From: Prorocentrum cordatum
Taxonomy: Eukaryota > Sar > Dinophyceae > Prorocentrales > Prorocentraceae
NCBI GenBank assembly: GCA_963575745.1
Contig: CAUYUJ010015014.1
Coordinates: 107,501 to 140,617 of the forward strand
DNA: 33,117 bases
Direction: 5' to 3'
The position numbers were made by a program, and so were the translations under genes. The notes below the pieces were generated by a model. That model was given only the letters and a program-made list of their open reading frames with translations. It searched no databases and had not been told where the DNA came from. This document shows, piece after piece, positions 1-9,863 of this stretch (position 1 is its first letter; every line of letters starts with the position of its first letter).

Positions 1-551
1 GGAGATCGGGATCGACTTGCATGCGGCTCCGCTGTTTCAGGTATTCAACTCTGCCCAGGCCCTTGGCGCCGCACCTCGACGGTTCAAGGGCGGTGAGACG
101 GCCCTCCTGGCAGCTCTGCGAGGCGCGGCTACAGGGCCATCAGATTGATCGGCCATGTGATCAAGGCCTTCGCCAGGGTCACCACGCTGGGCGCGTTGAG
201 GGATATTGCGCGTGGAGTTTCTCTGGCGCAGTTTAGTGCCGTGCTGGGCCGGGGTGCACGCGATGCGGTCGTGGCGGCGTCTGAGGTCATTGCCCGACGC
301 CAACGAGCGCGCCGCGCGAAGCTCCGTGGCCGATCCTCCTCGCCACCGCCCATGTTACTGGCAGTGCTCACCGATCTCGAGACATGGTAAACCAGCAAGA
401 CAGGTGGGCGGGCCTGGGCGATTTCCAGGTGCGCTGGGGCGCCGGGGTGACCGTAGAGGAGCCCCATGCCGGCGTGTGTCACCTGCTCGGAGACGCGCGC
501 GCCGACGGACAGGATATGGGTAAGACGTGGAGCCCGTCAAGGAGGAGTTGA
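1..551 (+). pseudogene. Coding-like fragments upstream of LINE copy 1, unidentified
   Basis: Three short stretches look coding but sit in different frames. Positions 2-142 read EIGIDLHAAPLFQVFNSAQ and onward to a stop. Positions 145-390 read MIGHVIKAFARVTTLGALR and onward, ending ...LLAVLTDLETW. Positions 384-551 read MVNQQDRWAGLGDFQVRWG and onward. Several codons end in G or C, as in the better genes of the window. The pieces lie directly before reverse-transcriptase motif B at 535, so they are probably the decayed 5' part of the same LINE. I do not recognise a domain in them, and they could instead be unrelated host exon debris. The window edge truncates them on the left. Confidence 0.3.
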
Positions 552-1935
552 AAGTTCCGCTCTCTTTGCGGCGGCGCGTCGCGGGTTGGTGGCGCAGCTG
601 GCGAAAATGCCGTCAGAGATGGGATGCTCGTGTATCAAGGTGTACTTCGACCCCGCGCGAGCGCCTCAGGAACAGTGGCGGACGGGAGGAGGACGCCTGC
701 GAGTATGTGGACATGGCCCGCCTGGATTTCCTAGATGACCTGCTTGCGTTTGCGAAAATTGACGAGTTTGACGACGCCTCCAATTTTTTGGAAGTCGTCA
801 GCGGCGAGATCGAACGCGGCGGCGTGCAAGTGAATGGGGGGGGCACCGAGCTTCTATCGACGCCGTCGGGGGTGGGCAGCAAGAGGAGGGAGAAACGCGC
901 CGGGGAGCGCGCGACAGGTGTCGTCACGCGGCGAGGCGATGACTGCTTCCCCATCAACCCTCAGCCGACGGTCAGGTACATTGGCGCGCAGCTGGCTGCC
1001 ACTGGCAGCGACCAGACTGGGGCGACTCACGGGATCAAGGCAGCGCGCGCGGCCCATGCTCGACTGCTGCGCTGTGCTTTCGAAGGAAGGTTCAGCCCCG
1101 CGCTGAAGATCAGATGGTGGAAATCCCTGCTGCGCTCAGTCGGCCTATGCTGCCTGGAGGTGACGGACGTATCAATGCGGGAACTGGCGCGACTCGAAGC
1201 ATGGGACGTTCGAAAAGTTCGAGGGCTACTCCACTCACCAGCTCACCTACTCAAGAAGACTAACCACGAAATCAGGATGACGGCCCGCGTTCCCACCGTG
1301 GAGAGCACGCTGCTGAGGGGGCGGCTCAAATGGTGGCGTCAAGTGCTGTGGCCTGTCTCTCGTGAGTCCGCAGCGGAATCGCACGACCCGACCCGCGCGG
1401 TGCGCGCCGCCATCTTTGGCGGACTCTCTTCTGAGGATGCGACGCCGAAGGGGCCGACGGGCGTGCTGGCCCGCCTGAAAGAGGACCTGCGACACCTTAA
1501 GCTGTCCTTCGAGGCCCGTGAGCAGCTCGAAGCACGACGGCATCTTCTACTGCGTGGAGATTTTCCTGAGCTGGCTGAGCCGTGGCTGAAGTGGCGGACC
1601 TTCGTAGAACCGCGGAGCTTCCGCCTCGTGATCACTTTCGGCGCTTCTGCCTCTGCCGTGGAACCTCCTGCTGATATGTGGCTGGACTGGTGTGCGTGCA
1701 AAGGTGAGATGGGGTTTGCCCGCCGCAAACTTGCGGCTCATCAAGTATGCGCAAATCCGACGGCGATGGTTGTTAGTGATGGTGACTTGAAGCAGAAACG
1801 ATACCCCTACTTCGCAAAACATTTCACAAGGCAAGATGCACTGGTCAGACACATCAATCATGGCCGATGCACTGCCCGTGCCGAAGGCGTTGAGGCTCGA
1901 AGTGCACGGGTAGCAGCACCAGGCCCCGAGTCAGC
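531..1935 (+). pseudogene. Non-LTR (LINE) retrotransposon fragment, copy 1: RT 3' half, thumb/connection region and C-terminal zinc finger
   Basis: Reverse-transcriptase motif B is visible at 535-567 (RQGGVESSALF, frame 1). The catalytic D-D motif appears as FLDDLLAFA near 727-760 in another frame, followed by the LINE signature TVRYIGAQLAATGS and a long helical tail (SPALKIRWWKSLLRSVGLCC, then RLEAWDVRKVRGLLHSP). The C-terminus carries a degraded C2HC-type finger, YPYFAKHFTRQDALVRH..., with C at the last ligand position. The frame changes between motif B and the D-D motif, and the N-terminal RT motifs are missing or unreadable. A second copy lies at 21698-23073 with the same extent and orientation. 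Compared with it, this copy has a 4-base insertion near 1856-1862 and a Phe where the other copy has the finger Cys. The element would reverse transcribe its RNA at the insertion site, but this copy is inactive. Confidence 0.8.
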
Positions 1936-1970
1936 GCAATCCCGGCTCAGAGCCGCAGCGGCTGGCCCAG

Positions 1971-2708
1971 ATGCTCAAGCCGATGGGCAAGGTGCAGGCG
2001 GCGCGCAGCGGCCGCGAGGAGTTGTCGGCGGCCGTGGGCGACGCGGGCGAGGGCAAGACCATGGGCAAGGCCGAGGGCGACGTAGCGCATCCGCTCGGCA
2101 AGACGCGGACGCGGCCGACGCTGCAGCGCGAAGGCAAGGTGAGGGCAGGCCACCGCGACGACAACGACAACTACATGATGATGGCCATGCCGATGAGCAA
2201 GGTGGAGTTGACGCTGCACCGAGCATTCAAGCACTGCGAGGGCGAGGGCTGCAAGGCCAAGGAGAAGACCATGGAGGAGGATATCGCCTACTCTGGCAAC
2301 CCACTGGGAGCGCGCCCAGACGGTTTGGCGAAAACGGTGGCCATCCGCATCGCGGGGGCGGTTGGGGGCAAGAACGAGCAGGTGGCGGAGGCGACCGAGC
2401 AGGACCTGGGCCGAACGGAGGCCAAGGAAGCGTTGGACGTGCAGGCCAACGCGGGCAAGAAGGCACAGGACCAAACGGCCAAGTTCGTAGCCGCATGGTG
2501 CTTCAGGGCGAAGATGGGGCAGCCGAAGGGCGACGAGGGCGCGGGCGTGGACAGAGAAGGGGTCAAGGGGATTCTCGCGCTTCGTCGCTACCCGCAGTGC
2601 AAGCTGGACGTGACGGTGTCCCGCGGGCACGGCGCGCTCGCAGCTGCGGGCGCCCGCCTAGCGCGCGACAACGTAATGGGGGTCAGGGTCGCGAAGCTGG
2701 CGGAATAG
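1971..2708 (+). CDS. Hypothetical protein, 245 aa, strongly coding-like ORF
   Basis: This is the most convincing intact single-exon ORF in the window. Nearly every codon ends in G or C (aag, ggc, gcg, gag, gac), and the product is rich in Lys, Glu, Ala and Gly. It begins MLKPMGKVQAARSG and ends VRVAKLAE, with a Met- and Asp/Asn-rich stretch (DDNDNYMMMAMPMSKVEL) near residues 65-83, a CEGEGC motif near 92-97 and a mostly hydrophilic second half. No signal peptide, membrane span or known domain is apparent. The frame stays open upstream to 1914, just after a stop at 1911-1913. The Met start is therefore a convention, and a short upstream exon joined at the CAG at 1920-1922 is possible. It begins 36 bases after the end of LINE copy 1, in the same direction but a different frame. 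Function unknown; it may be a host gene or a neighbouring element's protein. Confidence 0.6.
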   Translation: MLKPMGKVQAARSGREELSAAVGDAGEGKTMGKAEGDVAHPLGKTRTRPTLQREGKVRAGHRDDNDNYMMMAMPMSKVELTLHRAFKHCEGEGCKAKEKTMEEDIAYSGNPLGARPDGLAKTVAIRIAGAVGGKNEQVAEATEQDLGRTEAKEALDVQANAGKKAQDQTAKFVAAWCFRAKMGQPKGDEGAGVDREGVKGILALRRYPQCKLDVTVSRGHGALAAAGARLARDNVMGVRVAKLAE

Positions 2709-4088
2709 CCAGATTCCAGGGGCGGCCCAAGCAAATAGAAGGGAGAGAAGAGGAAGCGGAAGCGGAAGTGAGCGGGGCTGGCAGAGTACAGAAATTGTCG
2801 GCGTCCCGTTCCTTCCCTCCTCGCCCGACCCTTCCTCTCCCGAGACCTCCTCCTGGATGAACGACGCTCGCTAAGTACTTCAGTTTTGGACCGCGAGACC
2901 CCGCGCAGTATTTTTTTCCGTGGCGTGGGGGTCCCGTCTCGTGAGGTCAGTTTTGGGCTGCTCGGGGGGCCGCGCGCTCCCCCAAGGGGGCCGCCCCGCA
3001 GTGCCACCCCGCAGAGGCTGGGGTGCGCGGGAATGGGGCTGACGCACAGCTGCCTGCCCGCCTCGCGCCTTCCCTCCAGCAGGGAACCATCCATTTCTCG
3101 GTTCGCCGCGCTTTATAACGGTTGTTTGTAGTTGCCCCCGCGAAACTTCCTTAGGAATGGGAGTCGCGTTCCAAAAAAGGAAGGTTGGCGGGAGCTGGCG
3201 GAAGCAAACATCAACCTCCCAGGGCATTACATTCTCTTTGGGTTCAGGGCTTCCGGAATCGGCCAAATAACCCTGACACCACATGTGTAGCTGATGATCG
3301 CCCTTGCCGCTGCGGACCCGCACCGCGACCGCGCGTCCCGTGTGCCCACACTCTTCTGCCGTGACGCGAGCACCGTAGGAGGAGGAGGAGGAGGAATGTC
3401 AATCCCGAGCGCACTAACAATGTTGCAATGTTGCAATAAACCTTCCTTCCAAGTTCCCTCTTCACAGGTTCCTACAAGAAATGTTTCTCACTACGGGCAG
3501 TTCCCCATTTGAGAACAATAGAAGAATATCTAGTCATACCAAAAAACGATTCCTGGGATTTCAGCGCCGCGAATCAACGTGACCGCTGTGGCCTGACAGT
3601 CATCACTCGTGCCAGAACCCCATGCCTGAGACTACAAGACAGCGAAGCAACGTAACGGTTGCGTCTGGACAGTCCCAAATCGTGCCAGGACACCATTCCT
3701 TGGATTGCAACCGTCCGAATCCTTCGAACCGCTGCGAACTTTCAAGACGAACGTGCGCGGCGATAGTGCGAACGCTTCATTTTTTTAAACGGTGCATTCT
3801 CCATCCAAGGAACTGCTGCAGACTTTTCATACGCATGTGCGCGGCTCCGAAATTTCAAGTTTCAGGATTGTCTATGGTTGGGAAGTCTCAGGCGAATCGC
3901 ATGACCAGCCCTGCCGACACGTCTGGGGGTGCGACAGGGACGATTTGTTCATACGGAAAATGGATGGAGCAGGAGGAGGACGAGGAGGAGGCGGAGGCCC
4001 TGGAGGAGGATGAGTAGGGAGACGCGCGGCGCTGCGGACAAAACACGAGGACCCAATTGGGAAAAATATTAGGAACATTCCATAGCAA
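2709..4088. other. No gene recognised; AGG/GGA tracts and one dispersed repeat
   Basis: No ORF here has convincing codon bias. The stretch holds a C/T-rich tract (2810-2860), short GGA runs (3380-3396 and 3970-4015) and the dispersed repeat at 3178-3261. It may be intronic or intergenic. Confidence 0.4.
3178..3261 (+). repeat. Dispersed ~85-bp repeat, copy 1 of 2
   Basis: This aligns end to end with 31787-31870: a shared GGAAGGTTGGCGG start, a GGCGGAAG block, a pyrimidine-rich middle, then TTTGGGTTCAGG and a TC-GGAATC-GCC end. The copies are more than 28 kb apart in the same orientation, with substitutions and almost no length change. It looks like a small mobile repeat, possibly a MITE or SINE remnant. 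Confidence 0.55.
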
Positions 4089-4742
4089 TTGTGGTGCAAG
4101 CCTAATTCATCAGTTAACTGTTTGGCTTGTCTCGCCACCCCGCCCGCGCTCCGCTCCTGCAATATCTCCCGCAGGCTTTGCTCTCCGATGGCGGTGCCAG
4201 CGATCGATGAATCCTGGCGCCAAGACCCGATACTGGTGGGTGACGCGGCGCCACCTGTCGGAGTGAATCTCCAACGTCATGTGCCACGGACATTCGGCGT
4301 CATCGTGCACGAGCCGATGTACTCTCGCAAGGTTGGCATCGTGAGGGCCCGCACACCACATCCCGAGAACTCGAACGGCCTGCAGCGCGTGGGTGGGGCG
4401 TCCGCGGAGCCAATCGCTTCGCGCCCTGTCGGCGCAGAGTTGGGCGGCCCGGAGTTCGTGGTGGGGTCGCCCGCGAAGCGGGTTGCTTCGCGCGGCCCTG
4501 ACAGTGCTCCTGCAAGTGCAAGTTTGCTTGGGGCAGGCCTGGACGGGTCCGGGGCCTTGAGAGGTTCGATCGGGGCAGCGGTGGTGGCTTTGCGCCGGAA
4601 GCTGAAAGGCAAGTCCTCGTCTCGGACTGTCTCTGAGATCAAAGAGGCCACGCCAGTTGCGCCAGCCTCGCCACCACGGGCCGGGTTCAGATTCAGAGCT
4701 CGGTCATATGTCGAGGCGCGTGAGCCAGTAGTGCATAGCTGA
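4089..4742 (+). CDS. Possible coding fragment, 217-codon ORF of unknown function
   Basis: From about 4188 (MAVPAIDESWRQDPILVGD) to the stop at 4740 the codons are moderately G/C-ending and the product is plausible. It has a Pro/Ala/Ser-rich middle, then a basic segment ALRRKLKGKSSSRTVSEIKE near residues 165-184. The first 33 codons, from ATG 4089, are Cys-rich and less coding-like, so the real start may be 4188 or an upstream exon. Basic KLKGK-type segments also occur in gag-like proteins of dinoflagellate retroelements, so this may be a gag remnant. I cannot identify it. Confidence 0.3.
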   Translation: MWCKPNSSVNCLACLATPPALRSCNISRRLCSPMAVPAIDESWRQDPILVGDAAPPVGVNLQRHVPRTFGVIVHEPMYSRKVGIVRARTPHPENSNGLQRVGGASAEPIASRPVGAELGGPEFVVGSPAKRVASRGPDSAPASASLLGAGLDGSGALRGSIGAAVVALRRKLKGKSSSRTVSEIKEATPVAPASPPRAGFRFRARSYVEAREPVVHS

Positions 4743-5639
4743 GTTTTTTTGGCATGCCCCAAGTGCCGCTGTGCAAAAGCCATGCGCTCTCGAGGAGAAG
4801 GAGGGAATCGCTCTGCCAGCAGGTGCCCAGAGAAAGTGGCCAGGAGCAGCGATTGGGGGAGATAGGCATAAGGGGGGGATGCATATCTGCCCCCGATCGC
4901 CCATGGATCGCCGAGAGCAGCCCGATAGCCTCCACCCGCCCAGGAGCCGTGCGGACTCACTATCCGGGGGCCCGGTGCCGATCCATCGGCGACGTGTCGC
5001 CGATCCGGGGTCGACGCCTCCCCCCCCCCGTGCCCGTCCCCACCTTCCGCTGCCCCTCGAGGGGAGGAGCAGCGAGGAGGTGGGCAGTGGGCAGCACGGG
5101 CGTGGTCGTGGCGCGAGGGGTGGCCGGCACGGCGCGGCGCAGCCTGCCACGGGCCGATTGGGCCTCGGCAGCCCGGGCGAGGTCGGGCACGTCCCGTGCT
5201 GATGCGGCCCTGCGACTCGAGCACGGAGGGCCGAGCCGCCCCCCCTGCACAGCCAACCGGTTCCCCGGGAGCCTTGGACAGGAGCTGGCGTAGCGGCTTC
5301 TAATCGAAAGGCCTTTGCAGCTCTCCAAGGAGCGATCCGGGACACTTTTTGGGCCGCTTCTGACATGGGCAAGGGCGCCGGCGAGCCTCTCTGCGGCTGA
5401 CTTCGGCGCAAGATGTTCGTACGTTACGTGGCGCCGCCCAGCATTTTCTTTTGGCCGGCTCGAGCACGAGCAGGGCCACCAGCGAGCCAGGTTCCAGCAC
5501 TAGATGCTCGCTCGCGGCGGCATCCGCCTTCCCGTTCCTCAACCCTCCTCTCCGTCCTTCTGCCGTCTTCCCCGCTCTCGCGCCCTTTTTGTTTGCCAGC
5601 TTCGGGATCGCGATGTTCGAAGCGTTGGTGCTGGCGCTC
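4743..5639. other. No gene recognised; GC-rich filler
   Basis: All six frames carry overlapping short ORFs typical of stop-poor GC-rich DNA, with no codon bias, motif or splice-bounded exon that I can support. Confidence 0.4.
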
Positions 5640-6010
5640 TTCGGCTTGCGCAGTAATTACTCCCCCAGAGGCGCCCCGCAGACGGCCCCCAGACCCCCAA
5701 GACCAAGCCCCAGGACTCAACGATCCCCGAAGGCCCCCCCCCCCCACACACCAATCACAGGCTCCCCAAGGGCACCCAGCCCCCAAGATGTCCCAAGTAG
5801 CGCCCGAAGAGGACCAAAGACGGGTCCCAAGCCGACCCAGGGCAACCGCAAGATAGTCGCCACTGGAGCCCAAGAAGGGCCAGGATGGCCCCAGGACGGC
5901 TCAAGGGCGCCCAGAGATGTCCCAAGAAGGCTCGAAGACGGCATAGGAATGCCCAAGGGGACCTAGCGTGGCCCCAAGAGGCTGCAAGACAGTCCCAAGA
6001 GGACTCCACA
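5640..6010 (-). repeat. GGCC/CCAAGA degenerate tract, block 1 (C-rich on +)
   Basis: The units are variants of CCCAAGA-GGCCC at a loose 9-12 base spacing (for example around 5830-5960), orientated so that the G-rich GGGCCTCTTGGG form is on the minus strand. Any translated frame gives Pro/Lys/Arg or Gly/Leu/Trp repeats only. Confidence 0.7.
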
Positions 6011-6157
6011 ACGGCCGGCATCCGCTGGCCCGATTGCTTGTGACCGACCAGGACCTAAGCGTGCGCGAAGCTCGCGCGTGGTTGTACATATCATGCCAGG
6101 GTACCGGGGGGCTGGGGCCAGGGCCAGGACACCCTCACGGAATTCTAGACGCATCGC

Positions 6158-6503
6158 GTATCCCCACCAGCGCACCGTTGCATGCCCGTCCTGGGGCTGT
6201 CTCAGTCTCCCTGGATTGCACGTCGGCTGCCGCCCTGGGGGATGCCTCCCCCGCCGCCTGATCCGCGGCCCCCGCGCGCGCTAGACATTTTAGTCGCGGC
6301 CGTAGCCCGCCCGCGACCTCCCGCCGCTGGCGCTTCCGCCTGCGGCTGCAAAAAAAAAAAAATCCCCACCAGCTGGCTGCTTTGCCGCCTGATCCGCGGC
6401 CCCGCGCGCGCCCGGGAATTTAGTCGCGGCCGCAGCCCGACCGTGACTGCTCGCCGCCGGCGCTTCCGCCTGCGGCTGTAAAAAAAAAGAGTATCCCCAC
6501 CAG
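6158..6503 (+). mobile_element. Tandem pair of A-tailed SINE-like insertions sharing one target site
   Basis: GTATCCCCACCAG occurs at 6158-6170 and 6491-6503, and ATCCCCACCAG at 6362-6372. Two related GC-rich bodies (6253-6349 and 6384-6479) share a GCCGCCTGATCCGCGGCC start, a TTTAGTCGCGGCCG middle and a GGCGCTTCCGCCTGCGGCTG end. Each ends in an A run (13 A at 6350-6362, 9 A at 6480-6488) that leads directly into the site repeat. Body, A tail and flanking duplication fit LINE-mobilised retroposition. The arrangement suggests two successive insertions into the same site, or a dimeric insert. No tRNA-type A or B box was clear. Confidence 0.65.
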
Positions 6504-6544
6504 CCCGTCCAGAAACGACGCCCAGGCGAGTAGAGGGTCGTCCT

Positions 6545-7205
6545 GAGGGGCTTTTCGGCGTCTTGGGTGCCTCGGGGGGGCCTCTGTGGGCCGTTCGGGA
6601 TCCTCTTTGGGGCCTCCTGGGGGCCTCTTGGGGCCTCTTGGGGCCATCTTGGGGCCTTTGGGGGCCTCCTGGGGTCTCTTGGGGCCTCTTGGGGGTCTCT
6701 TGGGGGCCTCCTGGGGGCCTCTTGGGGGGCCTCTTGGGGCCATCTTGGGGCCATCCTGCGGCCTCTTGGAGGGGATCTGTCAAAGAAAGCGGAAGCACTA
6801 ATTAGCGTCGCTCCTGGAAAGCCTTTAAAATCGCTTCCTGAACCGCTCTTGGAGGGCTCTTGGAGCGCTCTTTGCGCCGTCTTCGGGCTTTCTTGGGCCC
6901 TTCTTGGAGCTATCTTGAGCCATCTTGGAGCTATCTTGACGCCTCGGGTGGGCATCGGAAGCGAAAGCGCGAGAACGCCAAAAACTTTGATTTTCCCAAG
7001 GGTTTTGAAACATTTTGGCTTCTTGGGGGCATCCGAGGGGAGCTCTAGTGGACACTTAGAGCCGTCTTGGGGCGGTCTTGGAGCGTCTTGGAGCATCTTT
7101 GGAACCATCTTGAGGCATCTTGCGCTATCTTGAACCATCTTGGAGGCGATCTTGGGCTCCCTGAGGCCCTCTTGGAGTCGTCTTGGCTCATCTTGGACGC
7201 TCCAA
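6545..7205 (+). repeat. GGCC-TCTTGG degenerate tract, block 2 (G-rich on +)
   Basis: Positions 6590-6775 are nearly uninterrupted GGGGCCTCTTGG units. From about 6850 the units become CTTGGAGC-GTCTTGG variants. The orientation is opposite to blocks 1 and 3 on either side. Confidence 0.75.
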
Positions 7206-7489
7206 CGCGTCGCGGCCCCCCCTGTCCAGGTCAGTGGGGAGGGGGTGGGGGGAGGGGTAAACCCCTCCCCGAAGGGGAAGAAGGAGGGGTGGAAGAAGAA
7301 ACGCTCTAAACCACCGACGCCCAGAGGGCTGGTGGGATTTTCCCCCCCCCCCGGCCCTCCCCCTTATTTTGGCCTGCGAGACAGTTTGACAGCTTCCAGG
7401 GCCTCCCGGGCCTCCCCCTCGCCGTTCAAAGCAGCTCTAGAGGCCACCAACAAAGCGACCAGAGCAGCCTGACAGGGCCGAAGACGCCC

Positions 7490-7910
7490 GAACATTGTGT
7501 CAAGACGGCTCAAGAGGCTCCGAAGACGCCCCAAGAAGGCTCCTGCGCCCCGGGAGAGCCCCAGGAGGCAAAAGTTGTCCCATCCTTGCGGCCAAGACGC
7601 ATCTCAGCAGATGCGCATGTTGGGTCTGAACAGCGTCCAAACGGCTTAGAGGCCCGAAAGATCACCCCAAGATTCGGCCCAAGAGGCAAGAGGGCCCCAG
7701 GACGGCCCAAGAGAGCCCTAAGACGGTCCAAGAGGCGCCCAAGACGGCCCAACAGGGGCCTCAAGAGGGAGCCAAGAGGGGGATTTCAAACTGACATTTC
7801 GAGCCCTCGGCTCCAAGTGGCAGACCCCCAAGAGGACCCCGAAGGGCTGAAAAAGAGGCCCCACGAACCCCCCAAGAGGCCGCTCCACGAGGCGCCCGAG
7901 AAGCACGCCA
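7490..7910 (-). repeat. GGCC-TCTTGG degenerate tract, block 3 (C-rich on +)
   Basis: The units read CCAAGAGGC or CCAAGACGGC on the + strand. The block follows about 280 bp (7206-7489) that holds a GGGGAGG purine tract and no supportable gene. Confidence 0.65.
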
Positions 7911-8109
7911 ACAGACAGGTATCCGAGAATCCCCTGGCCCAGAACTCAGGCACAGTAGCCATGTGGGCCGAAGGCTATCGACAAGCCAGCAATTCGCTTG
8001 GCGACGGACCCATCCCTCTATGCAGTCATGTGTAGCGCGGGGCGCCTGTCTCTCTTCGTGCACTGCGCGCCGCGGGGCATTGCGGAAGTGGGGCTGCTGC
8101 GGAGCACGC

Positions 8110-8870
8110 GTGCGCGGGTTCGCGGAGCCCCTTGTGGGGCACGGTCCGCGTGAAGGGCGTGCCGAATAACTCGGATGCCCCCGAGCGGGCCGCCCACGGA
8201 GGTCGCAGGTCCACCTCCTCTGGGCACGACCCGTGCGAGTCATGTTCCGAAGTGGGCGGGGGGACGTCATGCGAAGCTGCCCATGGGTGCCATAGTTGGA
8301 GTTCCTTCTGGGGCATGATTCGCATGACGGGTGTGCCGGCATGGGGAGGGGGGCGCTGTGCGAACTTTATTTTTGGGCCTTTCGGTGGTGTTCCTTCTGT
8401 GTGCGATCTGCGTGGTGGGGTGTGCCGCAGTGGGTGGGGGGGCGTAATGCGAACCTTGCCTCTGGGGCCATGGGTGGAGATCCCTGTGGGCCACGACCCG
8501 TACGAGAGGTGTGCCGAAGTAGGTGGGGGGCGGCATGCAACCTTTGCCTCTGGGACCGTCCGTGGAAGTCCCTGCGGGCCACGATCCGTGCGAGAGGTGT
8601 GCCGAAGTAAGCCAGGCGACGCTATGAAGCTCCCCTTTGGTGCCGCACATGCAGTTACTAGCTGGGCAGGACCCGCGTCAGGGGCGTGCCACTCTGCGAA
8701 CTTTGTCTCTGGGGACATGGGGGGTGGTCCCTGTGGGGCGCGATCCCTTTGAGGGGTGTACCAGCATTGGCGGGGAAACTCTTAAGCCAAGCCTGTATCT
8801 GGGGCCGTCGGTGGAGCTCCCTGAGCTGCACGATCCGTTTGACACTATGTGCCCTCCGACGCCGAGCACT
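8110..8870 (+). repeat. 88-bp minisatellite, about nine degenerate copies
   Basis: The marker GGTGTGCCGAAGT or a variant recurs near 8155, 8242, 8330, 8419, 8508, 8596, 8683, 8755 and 8846, with spacing mostly 87-91 bp and one 72-bp unit. Each unit also contains a CACGATCCG-like box, a GGGTGGGGGG box and a TTGCCTCTGGGG box. The unit is not a multiple of three and frames break inside it, so it is not a coding repeat. Confidence 0.75.
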
Positions 8871-9154
8871 TCAGACTACAACCAGAACTTGCTAGAACTT
8901 AAGTGCGCGAAGCGCGCGTGGTTCTAGTATTTGTGTACACGTATTTCTAGGTATATCCATGTATGCATATACATATGTATCCATGTATCGAAGACGCCTA
9001 CGGCGAATCACCGCCGCTCCCTGCCTTCTAGAATCGCCCATGTGGCCGAGCGTTGTGGCAAGAGCTCTGCCAAGCTATCGGACCATGTGTTCCCCCAACC
9101 GTTGTGGAAAACCATCGGGGAACACTTGGGGGAGGATGGCGGGGAAGATCAGGA

Positions 9155-9206
9155 GTAGGCGGAGGAGGTGGTGGAGGAGGAGGAGGAGGAGGAGGAGGAA
9201 GAGGGA
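9155..9206 (+). repeat. GGA trinucleotide microsatellite
   Basis: This is a run of GGA with a few GGT units, directly before GGCC tract block 4. Confidence 0.85.
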
Positions 9207-9214
9207 GCATTTTG

Positions 9215-9815
9215 GGAGCCTCTAGGGACACCCTTGGGGCCTCCCGGGAGCTTCCTGGGAGTCTCTTGGAGGCATCTTGGGGGCCTCCTTGGGCCTCTTG
9301 GGGGCTAGTGGGGGGCTTCTCGGGGGCGTCTTTAGCCGTCTTGGTGGGCTCCTGGCCCGTCTGACGCCGTCGGAGGTCGTCTTGAGGGCCTCTCTGGGCC
9401 GACTTGGGGCCCTCTTGGGGCGCTCCAGGGCCGTCTTGGAGGCCATCTTGGGCGTCTTGGAAGCTTTAAGGGCCGTCTTGGGGCCCTCTTGGGGCCCTCT
9501 TGGGGCCGTGGTGCCATCCTGGAGGCCTCTTGGGCGATGTTGGGGCGATCTTGGGGCGATCTTGGGGCGATCTTGGGGCCATGGGCCGTCTTGGTGGGCT
9601 CCTGGCTCGTCTGACGCCGTCGGAAGTCGTCTTGAGGGCCTCTCTGGGCGGACTTGGGGCCCTCTTGGGGTGCTCCAGGGCCGTCTTGGAGGCCATCTTG
9701 AGCGTCTTAGAGGCCTCTTGGGTCGTCTTTGGGCCCTCTTGGGGTCTTGGAGGCCTCTTGGGCCATCTGGGGACGATCTTGGGGGCCTCTGAGGCCGTCT
9801 TGGGCCGTCGGAAGG
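9215..9815 (+). repeat. GGCC-TCTTGG degenerate tract, block 4, with internal 260-bp-offset duplication
   Basis: Positions 9335-9472 recur at 9595-9732 at high identity (GCCGTCTTGGTGGGCTCC..., through ...GGAGGCCATCTTG). Between the copies, GCGATCTTGGG is repeated three times (9545-9582). The block ends about 50 bp before the left direct repeat of the retroelement. Confidence 0.7.
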
Positions 9816-9863
9816 CCGAAAAGGAGCAAACACGAACATCATTCAAACACTTACGGAGCATCG

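Noticed and set aside
527-2860. 777-codon ORF on + as a single gene
   Set aside because: Its first 450 codons are LINE RT remnant. After about 1930 it runs out of frame over the better-supported ORF at 1971-2708, and the RT motifs themselves are split over frames.
7005-7030. Spliced-leader relic (CATTTTGGCTTC)
   Set aside because: Only about 11 bases resemble the end of the dinoflagellate spliced leader, and the flanking bases do not match.
6290-7138. Long minus-strand ORF of Pro/Lys/Arg repeats (and similar at 9222-9842 and 9466-10275)
   Set aside because: These are translations of GGCC-TCTTGG tracts, which are stop-poor on both strands.
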